64,000 nt of DNA from Phlyctochytrium arcticum (lineage: Eukaryota; Chytridiomycota; Chytridiomycetes; Chytridiales; Chytridiaceae): NCBI GenBank assembly GCA_025602905.1, contig JAHLKI010000052.1, positions 1 through 64,000 on the forward strand, written 5' to 3'. Below, in pieces: positions 40,609-51,231 of this stretch (its first letter is position 1; the number at the start of each line of letters is the position of its first letter). The notes below the pieces were generated by a model. The model was not told where the DNA came from. It ran no database searches and saw nothing but the letters and a program-made list of their open reading frames with translations. Made by a program: the position numbers and the translations under genes.

Positions 40609-41957
40609 CTACCGGCGATTGGGCTGCTGCTGTTGTTGTTGTTGCTGCTGTTGCTGCTGTTGTTGCTGCTGTTGCGACTGAGATTGTTGCTGCTGTTGTT
40701 GCTGGTGCTGATTATGCAGCTGATGTTGTTGTGTATGGGAGTTTTGCTGTTGTGGAGCCTGCTGAAGGGCTTGCATCTGACTTTGCAGTTGCTGGAAGTA
40801 ATATTGTTGGTCACTTGCAGACACTTCCTGCGGCTGAGTATCCGCTGACGATGTTGGCTGAGAAGCATGGCCGAGTGATGGAAGCGAGGCGTCATTGGTT
40901 TGCTCTGCCTGAGTGTCTTCTTCGCCTCCAGCTTGTTGCCGCAACATCTGCAAACCCAGCTGCGCAGCCTAGCCCATTGTGAGAGGGATGGCCGGTTTAT
41001 GTAACAATTAAAAATACCTGTGGGTTGGCGATTTGATACGCTAGAAGAGCTTGTTGTTGCTCTTGTGTGAGGTTCTGTGGAGCCAATGCCATGTCAATAC
41101 TTGCCAATACGCCACAGATATCAAATGGAGAACATACCGCAAAGTATTGTGCAGGATTTTGATAGTAGGCATATGCGGAAGCAGGAGCATCGGTCTAGTC
41201 ACAGTTTGTTTATAACAGGACAGGCAATTCGCAATTCTGTTCTTACCTTAACGACCGGCTTGTTGATTTCGTCACGCGGGACTATGTCAATAAGGACTAA
41301 ATCAAAATGCGAATCAGCGGACACAACGCTTATGTCCACGGTTGACGATACGTACAATCATACATGTCAGCCTTGCTGATCGCGGTAGCGACATCGCTCT
41401 TCTGTAAAGTGCGACGCTTGTGCTCCTCAGTATGAATCCAGGATCGCATGGTCAACTCCAGAATAAAAATTTCACATGCTTTGGAAAAGATCATAGGAGC
41501 CTCCGCACTAATCATCTATAGCAACAAACATCGTAAGCATGCCACCCAGGAAGGGAAGGCGACTGCCATACCATTGTCTGGAAAGGGCCACAGTCAATAC
41601 ACTTTCAATCAATCAAAGACGTATGAAAAACTGCCCACCTTTGCATCCTCATCCGCCTTCATAACTTTCTTCACACGAGCTAGTGGCAATTGATGAAACT
41701 TGAAATCCAGTGCCCCATGTTCTACTTCGGATGATTGTTGCTACAACCATTGTTGATATATAAGTAGAGTGGCAGCATGCCAGCTTGGCAATCGAACGCA
41801 CCTCCCAAAAGGCCTGCATGCTCTCTTGAATCTGTTGCACGGTAGCCGAAGCTGTGTTGACTCCTGGATCGGAGCTGCCGTGCGCTGCTTCTGATGATCC
41901 CGAGGCTGTGGCCGCTGCAGCTGCTGCAACGGCATTAATAGCGTTTTGATCCGCCAT
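40609..41957 (-). CDS. NF-YC / HAP5 subunit of the CCAAT-binding factor
   Basis: A histone-fold subunit of the heterotrimeric CCAAT-box transcription factor. Minus-strand exons: 41,957-41,802 ([10 protein letters not shown], Ala-rich), 41,740-41,639 ([20 protein letters not shown]), 41,516-41,356 ([18 protein letters not shown], then [18 protein letters not shown]), 41,296-41,247 ([16 protein letters not shown]), then a smaller exon near 41,150 and the C-terminal exon to 40,609. Junctions are in phase. All the core helices of the histone fold are present and strongly conserved. The tail is a long polyglutamine run broken by His and Ser, encoded by a CAG/CAA tract at about 40,615-40,720, typical of activation domains and length-variable. 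A decayed copy of the gene sits at about 49.84-50.64 kb. Confidence 0.92.
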
Positions 41958-42130
41958 TGTTTCTTCGTTCTTTTGTTGCTTTTACAAAGGTCAGCGTTGC
42001 CTGAGAACGTGTTTGTTGGAGAGTCGAGACTAAAGTACAGATGCAAAAAGTGCGTCACATGATCGTGGAGTCAAAGCAGGTTGGGATATCAGACCCTGCA
42101 GGGATCTAGCGATTCCTATCCGAGATCAAC

Positions 42131-43712
42131 ATGCGCCGAGAGGCCCGAGTTGAATTCTACGGCGCCCGCCTCTGCCCACTATGCGGCATATGTCTTGACA
42201 ATACTTACGGGCATGGACCGAAGGGCCAGGGCTCTTGGGTAGATAGGGATCCAGCTACCAAGATTTTGCGGCCAGGAGACGGAATATGGACCCAGTGGTC
42301 GGTGGGTCTGTTCAGCGACTTTGTCACCCCGGTGGGAATATCCGACCCGGAATTCTTCGTGGGAACGTTCGAAGTCGAGAGGATCATTGATAACCCAAAA
42401 TACCTTGACGGCACCATTGAATACCCGGGTGCCTATTTCCGAACAAGATTAACGGAAGATGAAGACGTGCCCGTGATGCGATCGTTTGCGGATACGGCCG
42501 AGGATTCGGATGAGGACGCCCCCCTCCTGCCCTTCTGCCATCCGGGTTTAGGATACTACTCAACTTTTTCTCCCCTTGGCATTGACACAGACCTGGACAA
42601 GGAAAGCGATGGTGGATGCGTCCCCGTGCACGTAACCTGCCTGTCCCTCGCCTGCGCCTGGTCGGGAATTCCCTCGGATAGACCGCTGGACCTTTTCACC
42701 CACCCCAGTGGCAAGGGCATCTTGAACTGTAGCTGCCTAAGCGACAGAAATGAGGGCTACGGCATCGGAGACAATGTATGGACGCAAGAGCAAGTCGAAG
42801 AGGAGCGGAGGAATGCAGGTCTGTCGGAAGAATCGGCGGAACACCAACAGTGTCAATTTGGAATACATCACCTGCATGAAGTCGCGCCCTCCAACGGTAG
42901 ATACTTTGACGAGCAAGTTCGAATTCCATGACATCAACTATGAAGTCCCTTTTGATATGTCAAATTGGTTCAGCGAGCGATATAAAGGAAAGCGGATGGA
43001 TGCACCCATAAGACCCGCAGATAAATGGGTATTGGTCCGGCCAGATCGATTCCCAAGCCTACATACCATCACTGGTGACAACGCCAAATCCGAGGATGTG
43101 GCGGCCGGGAATCTACCGGAAACCTCGGGACTACTGTCACACCCGTCGTCAAATGATCTACTCGCCAGGCTTCCAGTGGAAGTGAAGCTGCTGATATTCC
43201 AATTTGTCATGCAGCCAGAGGAGGAGAGCGACAAGGGTGATACGGCCTTGATTTGCTTACAGGGCGCAAATCGTTTCTGGAGCAGCTTTTTCAACAGTCG
43301 AGAGGCTCCTATTCAGTCGCATTACAAGACCAGATGCGCTGCCATGGGCCTTATCCCCACAACAAGCGACACTAGGCGCAGGGCAAAGGCCTTTCGAGCC
43401 GTCCTAACGCAAAACGTGGATAATGCCCAGAGTGACTGGTCCCGCTACTACAAGGATTGCAAACACTCGCGCAGCATGCGCAACCGCCACCGGACTTTCA
43501 AAATTGTGAAGAAGATATTCCGGATTATCCATTTGGAAGAGTTTCGGACCAAGAAGACACACCCCGATCATCTCCGTCTCCTGATCGCACGATCCTGCTT
43601 TCTGGGTTTAGAGCCAACCAGGAGCCCTCCGGTGCGTATCCGTAGATATTGTCAAGACACATGCCGCATAATGGGCAGGGGCGTGCGCCTTCGAATCCTC
43701 TGGGCATGGTAA
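42131..43712 (+). CDS. F-box protein with N-terminal Cys region
   Basis: Two plus-strand frames (42,131-42,931 and 42,750-43,712) make one protein of about 500 residues, with a frame change near 42,850. The N-terminus has RLCPLCGICLDNTYG, a Cys-pair motif, followed by a long globular region. An F-box, LLARLPVEVKLLIFQFV, lies at about 43,160-43,210, predicting a substrate receptor of SCF ubiquitin ligases. The C-terminal stretch from about 43,600 is the antisense of an inverted paralogue fragment, so its last 35 residues are probably not original. The frame change may be an intron too short to be convincing, or an indel. Chytrids carry expanded families of such proteins, and the substrate is unknown. 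Confidence 0.6.
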
Positions 43713-43854
43713 CGCTCAGATCCATGATAAAGTGTTTCGGATACGTCTGCGTAGATCCCTGCCGGACGTTGATTCCCATGATTATCTGGCACTCCTCCCG
43801 GCCACATTCTGGCGATTCCTCAATCCGAGAGTCAATCGCTGAATTGGCCGCCAA
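43525..43854 (-). pseudogene. Inverted N-terminal fragment of an F-box paralogue
   Basis: The minus strand encodes RPCPLCGMCLDNIYGYAPEG, followed by SWLALNPESRIVRSGDGD, matching the N-terminus of the gene at 42,131 (RLCPLCGICLDNTYGHGPKG, then DRDPATKILRPGDG). The match stops after about 45 residues, where the fragment meets the 3' end of the plus-strand F-box gene. It is an inverted, truncated second copy. Confidence 0.7.
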
Positions 43855-44031
43855 TCAGCCAATCCCTGGCCAATCCCTGCGCCGCAATCTTCTAGAAAGA
43901 AAATATAGTCCATCAAGCAACGGAAACGGTGAACAAAGTGTGCTGAAACGTGCACCACTTGCGCAGGGGGTTCAACCCTATGAAAGTGGAAACCACTCGT
44001 GCCAATCGGTTTGTGCAAATCTATGCTGCAC

Positions 44032-44885
44032 ATGTCAAAGAAGCTTGCTGAACTTGCGCAGCTTTTTATGCAATCTCTGGTATTATATGAGCCATTCAGC
44101 GCCTGGACGGACCAGACAGGTCAATCAATGCACATCAACGATTTCGAATTTGCACTTACCGGGTAGTTTCAGATGTCGCGAGTAGTGATTCTGCAAGCGA
44201 ACTATTGCCAATCATCAATAACTTGGCAACCCTATTGCCGAAAGAGCTAAATCGGAAGACCACACTCCTCGCAATGGGCGTCGATGAGGATTCAGAGAGC
44301 TTGTTGCCGGACTTGTCTGTTTTCCTGGACGACGCACTCCAGCGACTCATGGTATAACGCAGTCTCCTCATTGTGTTGTACATATCGACCTTATCATTAA
44401 ATCTATGGAACAGCCGAAGGAAGTTGTGCTGGCAATTAGGTTGTTGCGAGCGAGCGGTCGTGACCTCCAGTCAACAACGTCGCTGGAAGAAAAATAAACT
44501 GGCTACTACTAGCTTCTTCGCACCTATCTCCTCCCAATCTTCAGAATCGTCCCAAGATCTCGCTTCAACAACGCCAGGCAGTACGATTGATCTCTCCTCA
44601 CCAACGCATGAATCCCCTACTGATATGGCCACCACTCCAACAAAAAGCACTGCTAACTCGGAATCAGTGTTGGTAGAATCTTTGGATCAGAGAACCCGTG
44701 ACGATCTTGTGGAAGGTCCTGTAGAGTTCCGTGCTGCACCCACTCCCGCCGAGGTACCAGAGCCAAGAAAGCGCAAAAGGCATGGCATGGGGACTGTCTT
44801 CCATTCCCTTTCCCTACCGGAACGCGCATCAAGTCCCGGAAGCATCCTTGAAGAATTGCCCGATTTGCCATTCCCAGATTTCTGA
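44032..44885 (+). CDS. Unrecognised spliced gene
   Basis: The ATG at 44,032 gives MSKKLAELAQLFMQSLVLYE. A donor at about 44,109 and an acceptor before 44,166 lead to VSDVASSDSASELLPIINNL and DLSVFLDDALQRLM. A further intron follows (donor at 44,351). The last part, to 44,885, is a low-complexity Ser/Thr/Pro region with EPRKRKRHGMG, a likely nuclear signal, and an acidic hydrophobic end, EELPDLPFPDF. Reading frames between the third and last exon do not join cleanly. No domain is recognised. A small nuclear protein is the most that can be said. Confidence 0.4.
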
Positions 44886-46109
44886 GTCTACCCCATTGAT
44901 GCTGCTCACGGCCACCAGGAAGCTCCTCTGAAAGAGTTCCCTGTTCTGTCGCATTTCTTTCTCAAGGTATGTACTGTTGAACGCTTTGCAGCGCACATGT
45001 ATTATCTTGTGTTGCGATCTTCCTTTCAATCTATGCATACTCTCGATCTCAAATGAACCTTGCTATAAATAATGTTTGCCATGGGTACTTTGAGTTTTGA
45101 CTATTGTTACAGTCTGCCACGTAATAAACCAACTTCTGCTCCCCTTTTCTCCTCTTTTTCTCCCTCTCCCTCTCTCGGAATCTCTCCTTCTTCCTTTTTC
45201 TCTCTCTCTCTTCTCTATTCTTTGGGCCAGAAAAAAGTCCAAATATGGGATGATAGCCATTTGTTGGCATATGTACATATAATGCTTTCTGGCTTGTCAT
45301 CCTTACTGTGGGGCTAGTAAATTACATTCTCAATGCGCCTATTCAGTTGATACCATGTGGCCGTCGGTTCAGCCACTGTTATAGGATGCACTGAATTTAA
45401 GATGCCGTTCACTCAAGAGGTTTCATATGGTGGGTATATAGGTTTTCGCCATCTGGAAATCGTAGGCATCCACGACGTGAGAATTACAACCACGCGCCAC
45501 ATAACATCCTACTCATCGCGCCGAATGGGCGCGGGATACCACATGAAAGGATTGCCGATGTGATGTAGAGGTTTAGTCAATTCACAAGTCGGTCGGCAAG
45601 GACACAGAGTAAAAAGATTGGCAATGCTCATATCTTAACAATTGTCCGGGCTTATCTTGTTCTTCGACTTGGCACAATAAAAAAGACATTCAAGCAAAAA
45701 TCTACATTGGAAATTCAGATTAGGCACATCTTCACGGTGCTATATCATCACGCAATGTTTAGGGGTTCGGCAAAACCCTCAACCTCGCCGCCAAGATTTT
45801 GACAGGCATAGCCCTAGCTCGACATCTGACATTTCAGTTCACTTTGACAGCCGTGTTTTGACGGCCCTCCCTCGCCCTTCCGCCCCATATAAATTCGCGA
45901 GCTCTTCCCTGTTTTTCGTTTGGCATTATACTCGTTTCTCGTTTCTCATCTATTGCATTGAGCACACAATTTCGCTACTCTCGCCTTTTCATCGGCCCAT
46001 TCACTACTCTCAAATCTCCCATTGTTCAACCCGTTCACCAACACCACGCATTAGTGATTTTCCCGGACACACTTTTCTGTTCTCTTCTTGATATTCTCAC
46101 CATTTCATC
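44886..46109. other. Upstream region of the Fanzor gene
   Basis: No gene is supported. A pure pyrimidine tract (tctcctctttttctccctct and onward) at about 45,150-45,220 causes repetitive chance frames. A TATA box, catataaattcg, at about 45,886 lies roughly 220 bases upstream of the first Fanzor ATG and is followed by a pyrimidine-rich leader, a plausible promoter. Confidence 0.45.
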
Positions 46110-49100
46110 ATGCCCAATTTCTACGTCACCCGGAAAGTCGGTCGCCTGAAGAATCTCATCAACCCAGCCATCCCACCTGCTCAAGCTACCACCATCGTTA
46201 ACCACCTTAAAGCAGCAGCTCGAGATCTATCCGCCGCAGTATTTGACGCCTACAATCTACTAGCGATCCATCACCAACGTCAAGCTGGCCACTTTTTGGA
46301 CCAATGTCGCCAGTTGCTGCGCAGCAAATAGCACCAGTTCCTGGAGGTATGTATTTGTCGGGCGTTTTCAAAGACTTTATGAAATCCTCACACCTGTTTC
46401 TACATTAGGTATTTTGGTACCGCAAAATCTCGCTCTTGAAGGATGCCGCAGCGATCAAACCTTTTTCCGCAACGTCCTCTTGCAATCTATTGGTCAAAAT
46501 CCACGTCAAAACAACCCCTTCCTTTCGGCAAGCTACGACAACTTTCTCCGACCCGCAATGACTACCGGATATGTGCCAACTGTCCCGCCTGCCGCCCCTA
46601 CAGCACCAGTAGCGGGTGCGCCTCTGGTCTACACGCGACCCGTATACACTCACGGATTCAACCAACTTTTTTCCATCGAGGCACGAAAGATCAAAAACGC
46701 GTTTTGCCGCTTGGTGGTCAGCGGACTACCCAAACACCTGGAACAGACACTACTACATTACTTGGAACACAGCAATACGATAGGGGCCACTCTGGTTACT
46801 CGCAATGAATTAGGTATGCATCGAAATGTTACTAAAAGGAACCCTTCTCATTACTCACGCCCGCTTTTCATATTTACGTAGTTCGCCGAACCATCTGTTT
46901 ACTTGAACCATTGTACCTCTTGTCTTCGGAACTTTTTGGGGTCGGTCAACATTCGGTGAGCGTGGGAAATCCTTTGCTCTTCGCCGGTTTGCTCGACTTT
47001 GCCGACCCGAATGCGCAGCAAAACTATGTGGAATTTTTGCAGTAAGTTCAAATTACTTCTTCTCTTCATTCATCATGATGTATACTTACAAATTTGCCCC
47101 TGTAGACCGATTGTGGAATTGTGTTTGTGGGCCGCTCAGAACATTGCTTTGGATCACGTACACGACCCGACCATGGCTGTAGCAAATACTTTCGATGCGA
47201 TGAGTGGGGAGCTCAGGGGAAGTGGATGGCAGTGGGTCCGACTTATCAAGACATCCAACGCCCGTGCACACTTTCTTCTACCTCTTCTACAGTACTTGTC
47301 AGAGTGCGCGCACCGCCCCCAACACATTCCCGGCCAGCGTCCCCCACCTCGCACTCTCAAACACGTCAAACTGTCACCGGAAAGGACGAGTCGCGGACCC
47401 GATTATGCCCAATTCGACTTCCGGGCGCTGTGTGAGACATTGGGCCATAGGATGAGAGATAATCCAATTTTTGCATCGGTGCTAGGTCAAGATGGACAAC
47501 AACCACTCTTGCCCGCTATTACCACACAGTGCACAAGACACCCCGCGGCTCGTTTGGATCTCATCGCCCAAATTTTCAACATTGGCAAGGTCAAGAGCCT
47601 GCGACAGATTGTTCCGGGTGCCGCTTGGACCTTCCGCAACCAGGGTATCAGTATGCCATTTGACAAAATGGGCATTCTTACCAATGGCGACAATACCATG
47701 TTGGGATTCGAAGTTCAACCACCGGCAAATTTTCATCGTGAGTATTAGATATTTTGTTGCTAAACTGAGCGGCATCATTCTAAAATGAGATTTTGTTTTT
47801 TGTTCCCGTCCTTTCATAGGTCGCATTCCCACGATCGAGGAACTGAAGGACCGCGATCATGCAGCCCATGCCGAACATCGAATCGTACAAAATCCCGATC
47901 AAGCTGGAGGCGCATTACACCAACTCAACCGCCGTCCTATCCTTCCCGCTGCCCGTGTTCTCGTGCTGCCCGGTCCAGCTGTTCCAAGTCCATACGGGCC
48001 CACCGCAACCGTACCCCACACGCGGCCTGTTATAGGAATCGACTTTGGTCAAAGATTCCAAGCGGTCGCAGTGCGGGACAACTTGGCATCTCTGGCAAAC
48101 GCGACAGGAAATACCCTTCAAACCAACCCTCATCAGCAAGCTCAACTGAGACAACTCCATAAGGACAGAAGACGGGAGGCCATCACCAGAGTTCGGGGAC
48201 GTCAATATCGAGAACTGGACAAGTCGGCGTGGTTTGAACGAAAAGACGCTATCCGGAGGTCCCTGGAGACGCAGCGTAAGACAAATATTGGGGATAATTT
48301 CATATTTATCGCAAACTTATACATTTTTGTTTCACAAAATTGATCGACAACCTCCGAGGCCGCGCTGATGCACTGTGGGGTGCTGGAGTTACCCAGGCCA
48401 TCAACTACTTGAGTAATGCCTACGCGCAGCTCGACCAAATTCGCAACCACTTCTTTTCCTCCTTCCACTACCGGGCATCGGTAACAAGATCGTCTTACCA
48501 AGAGCGGGCACTCGACCTCACGGCTCGCTCTCTCCTTTACCCAACCCAACTCAATGCTCGCGGCCAGACACCAGCCAAAGTTCTCGAGCAGATCGGCTTC
48601 CGCCGGGATCCCAACACCAACCAAATGTTGTCCCGACCAACCCACCGCCAACAAACCCTTCCTCCCATCATCCGCCCTGCTGCACCAGCACCCATTGCCC
48701 CATCGTCGCCTGTGGATGGGCCAACTTTACCTGGGCCAACTTTACCTGGGCCAGAGGCCAACCCAGTGTCCCAACAAAGTCCTTGGCGCGCTGTATGGCC
48801 GTTCATGGCGTAACCGTTGTTATGATGCCCGAGAAGGGGACCACCGCCGCGGACTCGGCCCGGCTTGTTCTGTATGAGGAGTTGGTAGTCGGAATACCAG
48901 CGTGGGGAATCCCGGCGGGGACTCGGAAATTGGATGCGGGGGCTACCACTCCACTTCTTCAGGACAAAGTGGTGTGCACCACTCACAGAAAGAAATACGT
49001 TTGGCGGGCAGATCACATTGGAGGACACCGCATCCGGCAGTACTGCGTTGATCTTGATGGGATTCTCCGGCACCCAACATCATCCTGTCCTAACCGCTTC

Positions 49101-49355
49101 GTCCGTCACAATCAGCCAAATGGACGACTTCGAGTAAGCGTAGGCACCAACAACAACCCACCTTTCCCATCCGTATTTTCCCAAAATCCCTGCATCCATG
49201 ACCGGGACATCAATGCCGCGATGGAGATGGGCCACTCTCTTTGGCACTATTCGACGTTTGGTGGAGCTCGCCTTCCGTGGAATCTGCCCGATCACTTCAA
49301 CTACCCTACTTTACAGAAATGGTACGTTGAATTGTCCTCTGATTCATCATTGTGA
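46110..49355 (+). pseudogene. Fanzor RNA-guided nuclease gene, multi-exon and eroded
   Basis: Fanzors are the eukaryotic relatives of TnpB, RNA-guided DNA endonucleases carried by transposons and viruses. Exons by splice signals: 46,110-46,346, 46,409-46,813, 46,882-47,041, 47,106-47,737, 47,820-48,275 and 48,338-49,355. Exons 2-5 join in phase. RuvC-I is VIGIDFGQRF (Asp codon 48,041). RuvC-II is VVMMPEKGTT (Glu codon 48,831). RuvC-III is HDRDINAAMEM (Asp codon 49,200). The usual zinc-finger Cys between II and III are mostly missing. Lesions: exon 1 changes frame near 46,300 unless translation starts at 46,304; the acceptor before exon 6 reads AA instead of AG; exon 6 shifts frame near 48,760. 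The total would be about 950-990 residues, long for the family. Confidence 0.75.
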
Positions 49356-49446
49356 AAGAGCCGCTCACTAACCATACGCTTTCCTTCTTTCTTTTTCCCT
49401 CCCCTCTGCACTTCCTTGGTTTCTCACTCACTCCGAACTCCCGAAT

Positions 49447-49472
49447 CTAGGGTTGGCGTAATGTAACCCTAG
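49447..49472. repeat. Perfect 8-bp hairpin after the Fanzor gene
   Basis: CTAGGGTT and AACCCTAG pair around a 10-base loop, 92 bases downstream of the nuclease stop codon. The right arm overlaps the start of the 35-base direct repeat. It could mark the element end or part of a guide RNA. Confidence 0.5.
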
Positions 49473-49494
49473 ACGGCAGAATGACTGATTACGT
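49460..49494 (+). repeat. 35-bp direct repeat, left copy
   Basis: Matches 50,707-50,741 at 32 of 35 bases, with acggcagaatgactgattac identical. The two copies bracket the decayed NF-YC duplicate. Confidence 0.85.
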
Positions 49495-49839
49495 ACGTGT
49501 GAATTTCACAAGACTGGGGGATGAGACTGGGCATTATGCATAGTGCGGGGTCGCTCAGCAACCTTTCGATTGGGCCGTGGGGTAATGATGTGAGACTGGG
49601 TATAGCTTTTATGTAAAAGTACATGGGAGATGGACGATGACTATGCCTATCCTTCGACCTTCGGTACCTCTCAACCCAACGGAACATGGGAATGCGATAG
49701 CAGAGAGCCCTCTACACATCACAGAGTCATTGTCCATGCCACATGTACTTTTTATCTTTCAGACAATATCACATCATTGGATGCTCGTTCCGTTGATGCT
49801 CTTGGATGAAATTCTATGGACCGTATGCCATTCTCAATA

Positions 49840-50640
49840 CTTACCGATATGGACTTTGTTGGTAGGCATATGCGGAAGCAGGAGTATCATTCTACTTACA
49901 GGTTCACGGCAAAAGAGGTGAATTGCAATTTCTGTGCTTACCTTCATCGACACAGTGCCCCGTGACGAAACTAACGAAATCGGCAAACTGAAGGGGGTGC
50001 AAGCTTCTGCTGGACGCTCATGTCGATTGGTTGACGAACGTATAGTCATACATGTCAGTCTTGCTGGCAGCGGTAACGACATCGCTTTTCTGTAAGTTGC
50101 GACGCTTGTGTTCCTCAGCATGGATCCAAGATTGCATATTCAATTCCATAAGAAAGTTTTCACATGCTTTTGAGCTTTCGAAAAGATCATAGGAGCCTCC
50201 GCACTAGCAACAAACATCATAAGTATGCCACCCAGGGAAGGGAATGCAAGTGCCATACCATTTTCTGTAAAGATCCACTGTCAATATACCTTTATTATAT
50301 GGAAAACAAATGAAAATTTTCATTTGCATTCATCCTTTACTGCTTCACGCGGGCTAATGGCAATTGATGAAATCCAGCGTCCCATGATCCATTTCGGATG
50401 ATTGTTGTTACAAGAAATGTTGGCATATAAGTAGAGTGGCAACATATCAGCTTGGCAATCGAACGCACCTCCCAAAAAGGCCTGCATGCTTCCTTGAGTC
50501 TCTTGCGCGGTAGCCGAAGCTCTGCGCACACCTGAGTCTTCCGAACTACCGTCACCGTGCGCAGCTTCTAGTGATGCCGATGCTGTGGCCGCTGCAGCTG
50601 CTACGGGCGGCATTGATAGCATTCCGGTCTGCCGCCCTTT
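49840..50640 (-). pseudogene. Decayed intron-containing duplicate of NF-YC
   Basis: The minus strand repeats the NF-YC gene in order. It has the Ala-rich first exon ending SMQAF, with a frameshift at its start; the [10 protein letters not shown] exon, in which the [11 protein letters not shown] end is lost; a scrambled histone-fold exon with TQASQL in place of the normal frame; and intron sequence such as taggcatatgcggaagcagg, present in both copies. Because introns are kept it arose by DNA duplication and not by retroposition. Multiple stops and indels make it non-functional. Confidence 0.85.
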
Positions 50641-50641
50641 G

Positions 50642-51231
50642 CTCGGTCCAGGCGCTCAAAGTTGAACGTCTATTCATTTTAAATTAAATTTAATGTTATC
50701 ACTCTCAATGTAACTCCAAACGGCAGAATGACTGATTACGTGATACTGAATATGAAACGCGTCGGCGCGTCTTGCGCTGGTTTTGTGGTGGTCTTGCACT
50801 CAGCCGCAGAGGCTCACTTCGGCTCCTGAGTCGGCTCAAGAAGGAATACAACATTTGCTATGGCGTGGCGGCCAGTCCAGGATCTCTCTGTAGACTTAGG
50901 ACATGACCCCGCACAGGTATCGCGGGGTATCGCTGGGTCACTGGGCAGTCCTCGTGGAGGGTGGAGGTTGGATTTGCTATGTCGAGATCCATGGGCAATG
51001 GGATGAGATTCAATAAAACTCTTGCTCGCCTGGCCATCGTTGCAGCATCCATAATATCATACGAGCAGCAAAACATCTGTATCGAGTTTTTCAACGCATA
51101 ACTGAATAGTACCAAGGTCGACAGAGACCAACCCATCGGCAGTGTGAAAAGGACAATATCACTGCTACTCACCATCTGGATTGTTTACAAAATCGAGTTA
51201 CCCGCCAAATTAGAGACAACCATCTAGTAGA
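50642..51231. other. Spacer with right 35-bp repeat
   Basis: Contains the second copy of the 35-base repeat at 50,707-50,741. A 105-residue minus-strand frame at 50,858-51,175 has no recognisable feature and is not supported. The 3' part should hold the promoter of the membrane-protein gene. Confidence 0.4.
50707..50741 (+). repeat. 35-bp direct repeat, right copy
   Basis: Second copy of the repeat at 49,460-49,494, on the far side of the NF-YC duplicate and 1247 bases from the first. Confidence 0.85.

Larger units (their letters stand above)
49356..49839. other. 3' flank of the Fanzor gene
   Basis: No gene is supported. Starts with a pyrimidine tract, then a hairpin and a 35-base repeat (entered separately). 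Fanzor and TnpB guide RNAs usually overlap or follow the 3' end of the nuclease gene, so this is where one would be sought. Nothing here proves one. Confidence 0.4.

Noticed and set aside
40633..40848. Poly-leucine membrane protein
   Set aside because: It is the antisense of the NF-YC polyglutamine tract.
45049..45317. Arg/Glu-rich and Ser/Pro-rich small proteins
   Set aside because: Low-complexity pyrimidine tract read on both strands.
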